From Stomorhina lunata (taxonomy: Eukaryota; Arthropoda; Insecta; Diptera; Rhiniidae), in the NCBI GenBank assembly GCA_933228675.1, contig OW121740.1:157626691-157690690 (forward strand): 64,000 nt of DNA, read 5' to 3'. A program made the translations under genes and the position numbers. The notes under the pieces were generated by a model. That model saw nothing but the letters and a program-made list of their open reading frames with translations. It had not been told where the DNA came from and did no database searches. This document shows, one piece after another, positions 44,281-54,419 of this stretch. How positions within the stretch are numbered: the stretch's first letter is position 1; each line of letters starts with the position of its first letter.

Positions 44281-45450
44281 TCTTATATTCTTAAACTAGC
44301 AATAATTGAATATATATATATATAATGGCTATCTCGAAAACGGCTCTAACGATTTTGATAAAATTTTGACAGTGTACCTTTTCTGATGTATAGGTCGAGG
44401 GTAAAAACGGGTAAAAAAAGGAAAAAATCGAAAACGTTATATCTCCTAAAGTAATAGGTATAGAAACAAAATAAAAATTACGTTTTAAACAGCTATGAAA
44501 ATAAGCGGACAGGTGTTTGGTACTTTTTTGAAACTATGCCTGATAGGGGGTAAAAAAGGGTGAAAATAGTTTCTTTTGGTACTTTTTAACCCACTCTTAT
44601 TTTTTAAACCAAAGAATATTGAAAGGAACTTTGTACTGCAGTCAATAGATGTGAAAGAAATATTGAACACGTATTTGGTACTTTTTTGATATTGGGGCCA
44701 AAATGGGTTAAGAAAGGATAACATGATAACTTAACATCTCAAAAAGTAATATGAATAAGAATTATGTTAACTGCGTTTTAATAAAATGTACCGAATTCAA
44801 TTGGTACCAAAGAAGTACCAAATAAAGTTGGTAAGACTAATTTCCGTTAGGTGGCGCCACTGAAAATTACTAAAAATTAATTAAATCGTAAACTGTACAT
44901 TTGATCATGCTATGATCTTTAGCAAAGTTAAGATGAAGAGCATGAGCCGGCGAAGGCTTTTTATTTGGTAATGAATAATTTCCGACAGGTGGCGCTACTG
45001 AAAATTACTCAAAGTCAATTTAATCGTAAGCTGTACATTTAATCATGCTATAATCTTTAGCAAAGTTGTTGCGGATAAGCCGACGAAGGTTTATTAATGG
45101 AAATGACCAAAGTTCGATAGGTGGCGCCACTGAAAATTACTCAAAACTAATTAAATCGTAAACTGTGCATTTGATCAAGCTATAACATTTAGCAAAGTTG
45201 TTGCGCACGAGTTTTCTGTTGGTATGACCAATTTCCAAAATTTTTCAAAATGAGTTAAACTGCAAACTATGAAAACTATGTCTTGATCGGACAAAATAAA
45301 TAAAATAATTCAAAATTAACTGAATATTTGTACAATGTATTTTCTCTAAATTTATTTTACTACTTTATAAAATAAAATATATAAAAATTTTAAAAATTGC
45401 CTCAAAATGCTTATCATAAAGCTCCGAGCAAGGCTCGGTCAACCAGGTAC
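44281..45450 (+). mobile_element. Helitron-like element, copy 4
   Basis: The 5' end has CTTATATTCTTAAACTAGC, a (TA)n run and AATGGCTATCTCGAAAACGG. Next come the GGTAAAAA-rich part, the tandem part with cores near 44850, 44990 and 45120, the hairpin CCGAGC-AAG-GCTCGG at 45424-45438 and the terminus CCAGGTACTT. It is shorter than copy 1 through loss of tandem units and part of the middle. Confidence 0.72.
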
Positions 45451-45689
45451 TTTTTATTATTGGCCATGGTCTTCTGATTGTAAAAACGGTTTAATTTTTC
45501 TTTTCAATTGGTTGATTTAAAAAATACAAGATTTTATAGATAGAATATAATAATTAATAAAATCTTATTTAAGTCGCTTTAACCCATTCTGTACCACTAC
45601 CTGAAATCGTTGTGATATCTTTGTAAATTTTGTTGTGCTGACTCTTTTGAGTTATAAAAAAAAACAAAGTATTCAGATTGTTCCAATAT

Positions 45690-45860
45690 TTCATATGTGG
45701 GATTAAGCTAACCGAAGATTTCAGATTACCAGGAAATAGGAAAACTTTTGTCGCATAAATGAAAAATTGGAATTCGGCTAAAGATGTTTTTTACAAAATT
45801 CATTGGCCAGAATTTCAAACAGAGCGAGTTGATATATAGGAATTATTAATATTAGATATA
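45690..45860. repeat. Isolated diverged monomer of the 26.4-29.5 kb array
   Basis: In order, CATATGTGGGATTAAGCTAA, GATTTCAGATTACCAGGAAA, CATAAATGAAAAATTGGAAT, GGCTAAAGATGTTTTTTACA, CCAGAATTTCAAACAGAGCG and AGTTGATATATAGGAATTAT line up with the array monomer. It is a single unit about 16 kb from the array, much more diverged than the array monomers are from one another. Confidence 0.7.
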
Positions 45861-46089
45861 TTAAAAAAACAGGTCATAAAGGTGGGCATGGTAAATTTTT
45901 CTTAATGTATAATCCTAACTTGGACTAAAAAAAAAAAAATTATAAAGAAAAAATGTCTTCATTGGTCCAGTCGTTGGTCGATTCCAAAAAAATCAAACAG
46001 CGAAAATACTATCCTATAGTATGAAAATATTCACATTTAAAACTTAAATTAATTGGGTTAAATCGTTTTCATGTTATCATTCATATTTG

Positions 46090-46350
46090 TCATTTTTAAT
46101 ATTTGACTTATATGGGAGGGGTCACGCCCACTTAAGATTTTAAAAAAATTAGCTATTTTAACCTCCGGTCACACCTTATTTCACTGTCTAAATTTCAGAA
46201 AAATCGGTCGGTTTGATCATCCAATTTGTAATTTTTAAAATCTGACTTATATGGGAGGGGTCACGCCCACTTGAGATTTCAGAAAAGGTCTAGGCTATTT
46301 TAACCACCAGTCACACCTTAACATACTGTCCAAATTTTAGAAAAATCGGG
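46090..46350 (+). repeat. Tandemly doubled transposon-like segment
   Basis: The phrase GACTTATATGGGAGGGGTCA, then CGCCCACTT, GCTATTTTAACC and TCAGAAAAATCGG occurs twice, about 150 bases apart. A related third piece lies at 46965-47090 and ends GTTTCGGAGATCCTTCCCAA, ACAAACAGACGCGGACATT and a TATAGATATAGA run, as RTE-like 3' tails often do. The family is not certain. Confidence 0.5.
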
Positions 46351-46364
46351 CTTCATTATCGGCG

Positions 46365-46630
46365 ACATGAAATAACCCCCAATGAAATAACGCCCAATTA
46401 CGAAAATGAAATAAACCCCAATTATACTAGCAGCAAAAAAAGAAATAACTTCTAGGAAATAAGATATGAAAAAACACCCAATTTTTGGCGAAATAATACC
46501 TAATTTTAACGAAATAACACCCAATTTTAGAAATCATTTTAAAAATTTTTACTAAAATTAAGTTAGAATAGGAAATAAACCCCAATGAAATAATCCCCAA
46601 AAAAATGAAATAAGACCCAAAAAATAAGTT
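46365..46630. repeat. Degenerate GAAATAACCCCCAAT-type simple repeat
   Basis: About ten loose copies of GAAATAA(A/C)(A)CCCCAAT are spread through this stretch. They read both as simple repeat and as a local expansion within the surrounding transposon remnant. Confidence 0.7.
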
Positions 46631-46650
46631 TTATTTTTTAAATTGTTTTT

Positions 46651-46845
46651 TTACAAAAATACTTGCATTGTTTGCCGACATACAGGGTCAGTCAATGCTT
46701 CATCATTTGGAACGCGATTTGCAGCAGTTTTAAAGTGCATGTACTGCAAACCAAAGGCAAAAGCTTTGGATAAACGCTTCTTACTTCTTGAGGAATCTGT
46801 CCCGATCTTCTTCCAAATATTAAAAATCTTCGAACATGACCTCGT
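46651..46845 (-). pseudogene. Unidentified coding remnant
   Basis: A minus-strand frame of about 64 codons contains FNIWKKIGTDSSRSKKRLSK, FAFGLQYMHFKTAANRVPND and EALTDPVCRQTMQVFL before a TAA at 46651-46653. It has a richer codon mix and amino-acid balance than chance frames nearby. I do not recognise the family. It could be a captured host exon, an unknown transposon protein or an accident. A competing plus-strand frame (46643-46969) over the same DNA is less protein-like. Confidence 0.25.
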
Positions 46846-47119
46846 CAGTTTTCATTTCAATACGAGTTTTGTTTGTAGGGAACATCATTCTATTAAAAAA
46901 TGGGAAAAGCGCTTATCAGCTATATTTGTCAATTTTATGAGATTTCAAAAAAAAAAATTTAGCATATAGTCACCACCGGCCACTACACTGTCAAAATTTT
47001 AGAAAAATCGTTCCGCTAGTTTCGGAGATCCTTCCCAACAAACAATATACAAACAGACGCGGACATTTTTTTATAGATATAGATATTTCTTGCTTGTGAC
47101 AAATTTAATAAAGATACAA

Positions 47120-47420
47120 GCAAATTTGTGAAACGCCGTGGTATAGCAGGTTAGTCATCCGCCTAGCATACCAGAGGTCTCAAGTTCAATCCCACTTGAA
47201 AAAATAAATTTTCCAAAAAAAGCCTCATAACTCAGCTATCCACTGGTTATTGAGTATTAGGCAATGTAAAACTTCTATAACTAATGCATTTGCCGTTCGG
47301 AGCAGGAGTTAAAACGAGGGTCCCTTTCAATGAGCCTAAAAATAGAATCGGATGCAGGTCATTGTCTGAGAGAAGTACCTCTTGTTCCAATTAGAATGTT
47401 GTCGGGGAATTATAAATATA
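47120..47420 (+). mobile_element. tRNA-derived SINE, copy 4
   Basis: The A box TGGTATAGCAGG is intact and the B box has decayed to AAGTTCAATCCC with the next bases lost. The body (ACTGGTTATTGAGTATTAGG) and tail (TGTTGTCGGGGAATTATAAA) match the other copies. A target duplication is not clear. Confidence 0.82.
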
Positions 47421-47755
47421 TATTTTAAGAAAAATACAAATTTTTTGATGTTGCAACTTTGTTGTTTTGTTTTTATTGCTATAACTCTAAAACCAGAAAA
47501 AACATATCGTTGGTCTCATGTAGAAAGGCCCTAACTCACATCTATTTCGAAATTGATTTTTTGTTATTCATTACATTTAACGCAAATACACCTCCTCACA
47601 AAAATTTAAGGCAATTTTATCAAAATTTGCTAAAAAGCCCTAACTTATTCCTAACAAAATATGTTTTTTAAAAGCCCTATCTCGCCAAATTATGTGTCGT
47701 TTTAAAAAACAAATTAAAGCTTTCGGTTGGATGTATGTTAATGATTTTATATATT
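47421..47755. other. No recognised feature
   Basis: AT-rich sequence. A 70-codon plus-strand frame (47459-47671) has no recognisable motifs. Confidence 0.4.
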
Positions 47756-47759
47756 TAAC

Positions 47760-48715
47760 TTTTGTCGGCAACATTTTTCGTATAGAAAACTTTCAATATT
47801 AAAAGGTTTCCTATAAGGTAACTTTTAATATAAAACTTTAAACTAAAAACATTTCACATCAAAAGCTTTCCAATAAAAAACTTTCATTATTTACCTGAAG
47901 TTTTCTTATATAAAACTTTCGATGTTGAAAGGTTTTCTATAATAAACTTTCGAAATCGAAAGATTTCTTAAATGAAACATTTGTCGTCAAAATATTTTAG
48001 ATAGAAAGCTTTTTATTTATATACATATAGATGACCTATAGATGACTTTAATATCTAAAGCTTTCTAAAAAACTGTTTGTATTAAAAATTCCTATATAAA
48101 ACTTTCGATGTTGAAAGAGGATTCCTATTATAAACATTCAATATCAAAAGATTTCTAATATAAAACTTTCCTATAAAAAACTTTCAATATCAAAGGTTTC
48201 CTATATGTAACTTTTGATGTAAAAAACTTTCAACATTCCATGTTGAAAGCTTTCCGAAAAAGAAAATTCTATTGAAAACATTCGATGTTGAAAGGTTTTC
48301 TATAATAAACTGTTGATATTGAAATATTTTCCGTAGAAAACTTTTGGTATCAAAAGATATATAAAACTTTTGTCGTCTACTTAGCTTTCTACTAAAAGCA
48401 TTTCATATTAAGAGTTTTCTAATATAAAAATTCCAATATCTTAAGATTTTCTATATAAATCTTTCGGTTTCGAAAGGAAAGATTTTCTATAGAAAACTTT
48501 TGATTTCCCTCATACAACTTTTAATAACGAAAGATTTCATATAGAAATTATTCCAAGTCAAACTTTCAATATTGAAATATTTGTAATAGAAACAATATCG
48601 AAAGCTTTCCTGTAGAAAACTTTTAATAGCGAAAGAACTCTTGCAGAAAGCACTCGCTATCGAAAGCTTTCCTATAGAAAACATTCGCTATGTAAGGCTT
48701 TCCTTAATCAAATTT
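47760..48715. repeat. Diverged minisatellite built on GAAAGxTTTCCTATAGAAAAC
   Basis: Units of about 31 bases alternate CTATA(G/T)AAAACTTTC and (A/G)ATATCGAAAG or ATGTTGAAAG. The palindromes GAAAGCTTTC and CTATAG recur. Divergence between units is high, so the array is old. Confidence 0.78.
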
Positions 48716-49127
48716 GTTTTGATCACTACAAGCGAATTAATGATTAATCATGTCTAACTTTGTAATTTCTTAATTTACAAAAATTAATTTTGGTGCATAT
48801 CTTCAGTCGCGTTTTCAGGGACATGAATTTTCAGGGGAAAATGGAATAACTCATGTATTTTTGTTTTTTTTTCTTGTAAAAATTGTTTATTTTTGGTTGA
48901 TATTTCTCAAAAACAAAAAAAAAAAAATAACCCATACAAATGGGCTCATAAACTTTGGACCCGATGGGCGCCCATAGAACGTTGTCCGATTTGGCTCAAA
49001 TTTTTAGAACTAAACTTTTAGACCTAGTGTCATAATATTCCGTTGAAAAAGTCATAAAATTCGAACAAAAAAAATCTTGGTGAGTACAATCTTTCCGACG
49101 CGTTTCGTTTGTTGGTTAGGAAGGGGT
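48716..49127. other. No recognised feature
   Basis: No gene seen. It includes the target of the hAT insertion at 49136, in a mixed-composition stretch with CTTTCCGACGCGTTTCG. Confidence 0.4.
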
Positions 49128-49135
49128 ATCCTCAT

Positions 49136-50155
49136 CAGCGTTACCGCTGACAAATTTGAAAAAAAGTCGCACAAAAAGTCACTTTCAATAAAAAAAGTCG
49201 CACACTTTTTTTATATCATTTTTACTTAAACAATGAACAAAAGACTACAAAACAATTCATACTTGAAAAAATATTATATATAGGCAAAAATCAAACAGTT
49301 TTAATTCCTGTAAAACCGACTTTCAACTCGAATAATTTTTATACTCTTAGGTGTTCGGAAAATCTAATTACAGATTTGAACTCCTAAGTCTACAGGTATA
49401 TTGAACACAAAATCTTAGTGGCGCAAGTTTGCACTTCTTAGCGTAATTGTCATGCAAATTTCAAAAACGTAAAAAACTCTTCTTTTTTCGTTTCATTTGG
49501 ACCCAGTCGTAATTTTATGAAATAGACACCATACTTGGGGGATGAATCCATTGCCCTTTAAATTTTTATTTCGTCACTTCAAATACTACTTAATTTCTGC
49601 CAAAATTTAAGCACGTTTTCTCCACTTTTAAATTTTTTTCGCATATTTTTCGGCCCCCTCAATGAATTCCTAAAATATGGATAAGGATTGGTAGATCAGT
49701 TGTGCATCGTTTGATATATATCATTTATGTGCTCTATATTGGTATAACATATGACAAATATGTATAAAAATTAGAAACTACCTCGTTAACTGAGTTTTTG
49801 CCATTTAACATCTAAAAGCAAAAGCGCACCAAAAAATCATTTTTTGCTATTATTGTATGAAGATTTTGAAAATCGTGCAAAAAATTATATATTGCTTTTA
49901 ATGGTTTTAGATAGCAAACTGAGACCAAAGTGATGACATTTATACTTAAGTTACAATAATTTTAGGGAATTTTAGTTAAGATATTGAATATGTGATAAAA
50001 ATATAAATTTTAAATAATTTTCTAAAAAGGTGTCAAAAGTCGCACAAAACTCGAAAAAGTAGCAAAAAAGGGCCATGGAAGAAAAGTCGCAGGTTGCGTC
50101 TCAGGCCACCTAAATAGTCGCAAATTGCGACTTTAGTCGCATAACGGTAACGCTG
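49136..50155. mobile_element. Nonautonomous hAT element
   Basis: It begins CAGCGTTACCG and ends CGGTAACGCTG, an 11-base inverted repeat. A perfect 8-base duplication, ATCCTCAT, lies at 49128-49135 and 50156-50163. The CAG start and the 8-base target are hAT hallmarks. Just inside the ends are AAAAGTCGCACAAAAAGTC at the left and AAATTGCGACTTTAGTCGC at the right. No transposase frame is present in 1020 bases. Confidence 0.9.
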
Positions 50156-50550
50156 ATCCTCATTCTAAATAGATCGAAAATCATGCATTATACCTTATTT
50201 GCGAAGCAAAATAAACGCGAATTATAGTGGTTATACAAATATCAACATTTAGCAAAGATAAGCATCTGAACAGAAACACACAACATTTTTCAGTTTCTCT
50301 TTTATTTATATCCACACTTTCATCGTTGCTTTCTTTTTGGCGACTAAAGACAGAAGCGCGATAAAGAGATTTCAAAAAAGATTAAAATAAACAAAAGTCT
50401 ATTTTATAAACAAAGGGTTTTTCAATATAATCCTTAATTAGCTGGCAAATTGTCAATGCTAAGTTCAAGTTCTTATCCTAGACAACATCCAAAATATTAA
50501 AAAGTACCAAAATTTAGTTTCAAAAGTGTTTAATTGTTCATATTCTATTT

Positions 50551-51358
50551 TTATACCCTTCACCACCATAGGTGGAAAGGGTATTATAAGTTTGTGCTGA
50601 TGTATGTAACGCATGGAAATATTTGTCTTAGACCCACCTTTTAGTATACCAATAGGCTTAGAATCACATTCTGAGTCGATTTAGCGATGTCCGTCCCTCC
50701 GTCCGTCTGGCTGGCTGGCTGGACCCCCATGTAAACCTTGTAATCAAACTACAGGTCGTAATTCTAAAGATAATTTGATGAAATTTGGTACAGATCATTT
50801 TTTTGATAATGGCACCATGGAAAATTGAAATTCGTCAAAATCGGTCCATTATTTATGGTACCTCCCATAGGTCCCACTTCCCGGAATTGATATATTGGCC
50901 ACAAATATCAATATTTTTTCACGAAATTTAAATCAAATACTGCTTATGTAAACCTAAATCCTAAACTGTACCAAATTTCGTTAAAATAGGTCTACATTTG
51001 ACCATAGCTCCCGTACAAACTTTTCTTTAAAAACGCACTAAATGAGACAAAAATCACTAAAACGCTGGTAAATCTGAAGATAATGGGAATTTTAAGTTTA
51101 TTTTTGCATACATAGTTTTTGTAACAACTGTAATAAATTTGAAAAATTTCGAGATAATCGGTTCACATTTGACCCTAGCTCTCATATAAGTCCAAATGTC
51201 GGAAGCAGCTTAAATATATATGTTTTGAGAGAATGTTTGTATGATGGCAAAATTTAGTAAATATTTGTTTTTATACAGGAAAAATAACACTTTTGACCTT
51301 AGTGGTGAAGGGTATCGTATGATCGGACTTAACCGACTATAGCAATTTCTTACTTGTT
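50551..51358 (+). mobile_element. DINE-1/mini-me-like element, most complete copy
   Basis: It has TATACCCTTCACCACCATAG at the 5' end, AAGGGTATTATAAGTTTGTG, the GAATCACATTCTGAGTCGAT core, a GTCC/GTCT and GGCT tetranucleotide run (50687-50724), then a body with ATCGGTTCACATTTGACC. The 3' side has AGTGGTGAAGGGTAT (inverted match to the 5' end), an imperfect hairpin (ATCGGACTTAACCGAC at about 51322-51337) and CTTACTTGTTTT. It carries no gene. Confidence 0.75.
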
Positions 51359-51359
51359 T

Positions 51360-52600
51360 TCTTTAGGAAATACAACAAAGAAAAACATTTCTAATGGTTT
51401 ATTTGGGTGCCAAAACCGAAAATTTTAGAGTAGTAAAAAATTGTTTATTTCCTTCTGATTTCTTTAAAAAACTGATATCTTAGAACAGATTTGAAAAGTA
51501 AATGAAAGTAGACTTCTGTTTTTTTCTTGTATTTTACACGTTTTTATTCCTTTTCATCGTAAAACATTTAACTGAAATGTAACTAAATTAAAAAAATTAC
51601 AAGCTAATAAAGAAAACAAAGTATCTAACGATTTTTATTGTTGTTATATCTGTTTACAGTCATAACTGTTTTATGATTTTATTGGATGAGAAATTGGACA
51701 GGTGTTCAATGAATAAAAATTTATAAAAATATAAGTATTAATAGTATCTACATCAACTTCTAGTACTTGTAGTCATACGCTTAACTTAAAATTTTGTGAC
51801 ATTCTGCTACACCTGCACGACCACCTGAATTATTGCTTTTTTTTTTTTTGGTAGAAACAAGAAAAGATAAGAAATTTAGTAGAAGTAAAATAAATACGAA
51901 AAAATTGTTAATGTTAATATAATCAATACTCCAGATACATATAATCCATTAAAACAGTTAGAAAAATTATGCCGATATCTATGAAATATATGTATATAGA
52001 AAGCTGATATTTCAAGATAAGATTTGATTTCATTTGATTAGAATTGTATGGCCAGAATGAGTTTTCATTCAAAATCGCAAAATTTTAATCACCTCAAATC
52101 AGTTGCATTTTAGACATTTATGAAGACTAATTGTTAATTTTACGGAAACTAAATATATTAAAGTGCAAAAGTGTCTGTCTATATTTAATTGTTATTTCCT
52201 CGAAAAGCTAAAAATTTAGTTTTAGCTTAACAAAAACTAAAATGAAATTTTTTCAAATTTTTATTTATTCCTGCCTTCTTATAACAGGTACTTTGAAATA
52301 CCAATTATCCTACGAATTTCGAAAACTAAAACAAAAATACAAAATATCGCTTATTTGAATCGTGTTTCAAAATTTCTTCATAATGAAAGAGAGCGTTCTG
52401 AATAAAATATGCATTAACTATAACAGAAAAAACTTATCCAACGTGCAAAAAAAAATATATATTTTTTAATATGTCTTACATACAAATTTATAAATGTCGA
52501 TTTTACAACATTATTATTATTATTGTTATCAAGATGCTTTACATTTAAGCCTTATCAAAAGCCCAAAATGTTTAGTTTTGTTAAAAATAGGTTTAGTAGA
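51360..52600. other. No recognised feature
   Basis: AT-rich DNA with no coding frame or transposon end recognised. The right end passes into the repeat at 52650. Confidence 0.45.
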
Positions 52601-52649
52601 AACTTTTTATTTCGAACATCCTTAAGGTATGCAATACTTTTTAGAGCAT

Positions 52650-54415
52650 CACAAATTTGTATTATAAACAAGAGTAGGCAGCCCATACCACCAGAAGCCG
52701 ATGATTTTTTTTTAATTTTCGTAAACCTTGGGAATAGTTGTTTAAATATTGGGAATATTTTTCAAAACAGAAATAAATTCTAATATTAAACAATTTTAGA
52801 TTTTTATATTTTTTAAATATTTTCAATCCAAAAATTTTTTTATAGAAAAATTTTTAATAAAAATATTTTTCTTTGGAAAATTGTTCGATAAAAATTATAT
52901 TTTATGGAAAATTTTTCAATAAAATATTTTTGTTAAATTATCGATAAAAATATTTGAATTAAAAAAAAAAAATTCAAATCATCTATAGAAAAATTTTTGA
53001 TAAAAAAATTTTCTATAGAAATATTTTTGATAAAAAATTTTTCATAGAAAAATTTTTAATAAAAAAAATTTTCTACAGAAAAATTTTTGATAAAAAAATT
53101 TTTCTATAGAAAAATTTTTGTAAGAAAATTTTTGATAAAAAAAATTTTCTATAGAAAATTTTTTGATAAAAAAAATTACTATAGAAAAATTTTCATAAAA
53201 AAAGTTTCTATAGAAAAATTTTTGATAAAGAAATTTTCTATAGGCAAATTTTTGATAAAAAAAAAAATTTCTACAGAAAAATTTTTGATAAAAAAATTTT
53301 CTATGGAAAAATTTTTAATAAAAAAAATTTTCTATAGAAAAATTTTTGATAAAAAAATTTTCTATAGAAAAATTTTTAATAAAAAAATTTTCTATAGAAA
53401 AATTTTTGATAAAAAAATTTTCAGTAGAAAAATTTTTGATAAAAAAATTTTCAGTAGAAAAATTTTTGATAAAAAAATTTTTGATAGCAAAATTTTCAGT
53501 AGAAAAATTTTTGATAAAAAAAAATTTTTATAGAGAAATTTTTGATAAAAAAATTTTCTATAAAAAATTTTTGATAAAAAAAATTTTCAGTAGAAATATT
53601 TTTGATAAAAAATTTTCAGTTGAAAAATTTTTGATAAAAACTTTTTAATAGAAAAATTTTTGATAAAAAAATTTTTTATAGAAATATTTTTGATAAAAAA
53701 ATGTTCTATAGAAAAATTTTTGATAAAAAAAATTTTCTTTAGAAAAATTTTTGATAAAAAAATTGTCTATAGAAAAATTTTTGATAAAAAAATTTTCTAT
53801 AGAAAAATTTTTGATAAAAAAAATTTTCTATAGAAAAATTTTTGATAAAAAAATTTTCTATAGAAAAATTTTTGATAAAAATATTTAAAAAAATGGAGTA
53901 GAAAACTTTTTCTTTTTAAAACGTTAATAATTACACATTGAAAAAATACTTATTTCTGTTAAAAGTATAAAAAACGGCAACTCTGACGACTATTTTTTGT
54001 TCTGTTCTCTGTTCCAGATTTATCGTCATTTTGGCGATTTTTGATAAAAAAAATTTCTATAGAAAAATTTTTGACAAAAAAATTTTCTATAGAAAAATAT
54101 TTGATAAAAAAATTTTCTATGGAGAAATTTTTGATAAAAAAATTTTCTATTGAAAAAGTTTTGATAAACATATTTTCAGTAGAAAAATTTTTGATAAAAA
54201 ATTTTACAGTAGAAAAAATGTTGAAAAAAAATTTTAGTATAAAAATTTTTGATAAAAAAATTTTCAGTAGAATTACACATTGAAAAAAAATACCTATTTT
54301 TGTTAAAAGTATAAAAAAACGGCAACTCTGACAACCATTTTTTTGTTCTGTTCTCTTTGCGTCGACCCGTGGGTATAATCGGGCCTGCCAGATTTGCCGC
54401 TTTATCGTCATTTTG
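52650..54415 (+). repeat. Minisatellite-bearing dispersed repeat, copy 2
   Basis: This copy is collinear with the reverse complement of 22145-23165, with CATACCACCAGAAGCCGATG at the left and AAAAACGGCAACTCTGAC with TTCTGTTCTCT at the right. Its right border with the array is duplicated: the ACACATTGAAAAAA, AAAAGTATAAAAAACGGCAA and TTCTGTTCTCT block occurs at 53932-54015 and again at 54273-54360. A short second array lies between. Confidence 0.7.
52830..54260. repeat. AT-rich minisatellite, exact 30-bp unit
   Basis: The main array (52830-53890) and the short one (54035-54260) consist of AAAAATTTTTGATAAAAAAA followed by TTTTCTATAG. The period is 30 bases in the regular part, so frames stay open and give chance ORFs of KIF/IEKF repeats. 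Confidence 0.9.
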
Positions 54416-54419
54416 GCGG

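Noticed and set aside
44485..44724. Conserved antisense ORFs in Helitron-like copies (also 1595-1780 and 35135-35413)
   Set aside because: They are alike only because the copies are alike; the frames are interrupted differently in each, and they consist of translated GTACCAAA and TTTTTACCC repeats.
53087..53648. Long ORFs of IEKFLIKKF/KIFYRKIFDKK repeats
   Set aside because: A 30-base unit keeps any stop-free frame open, so these ORFs are a consequence of the minisatellite.
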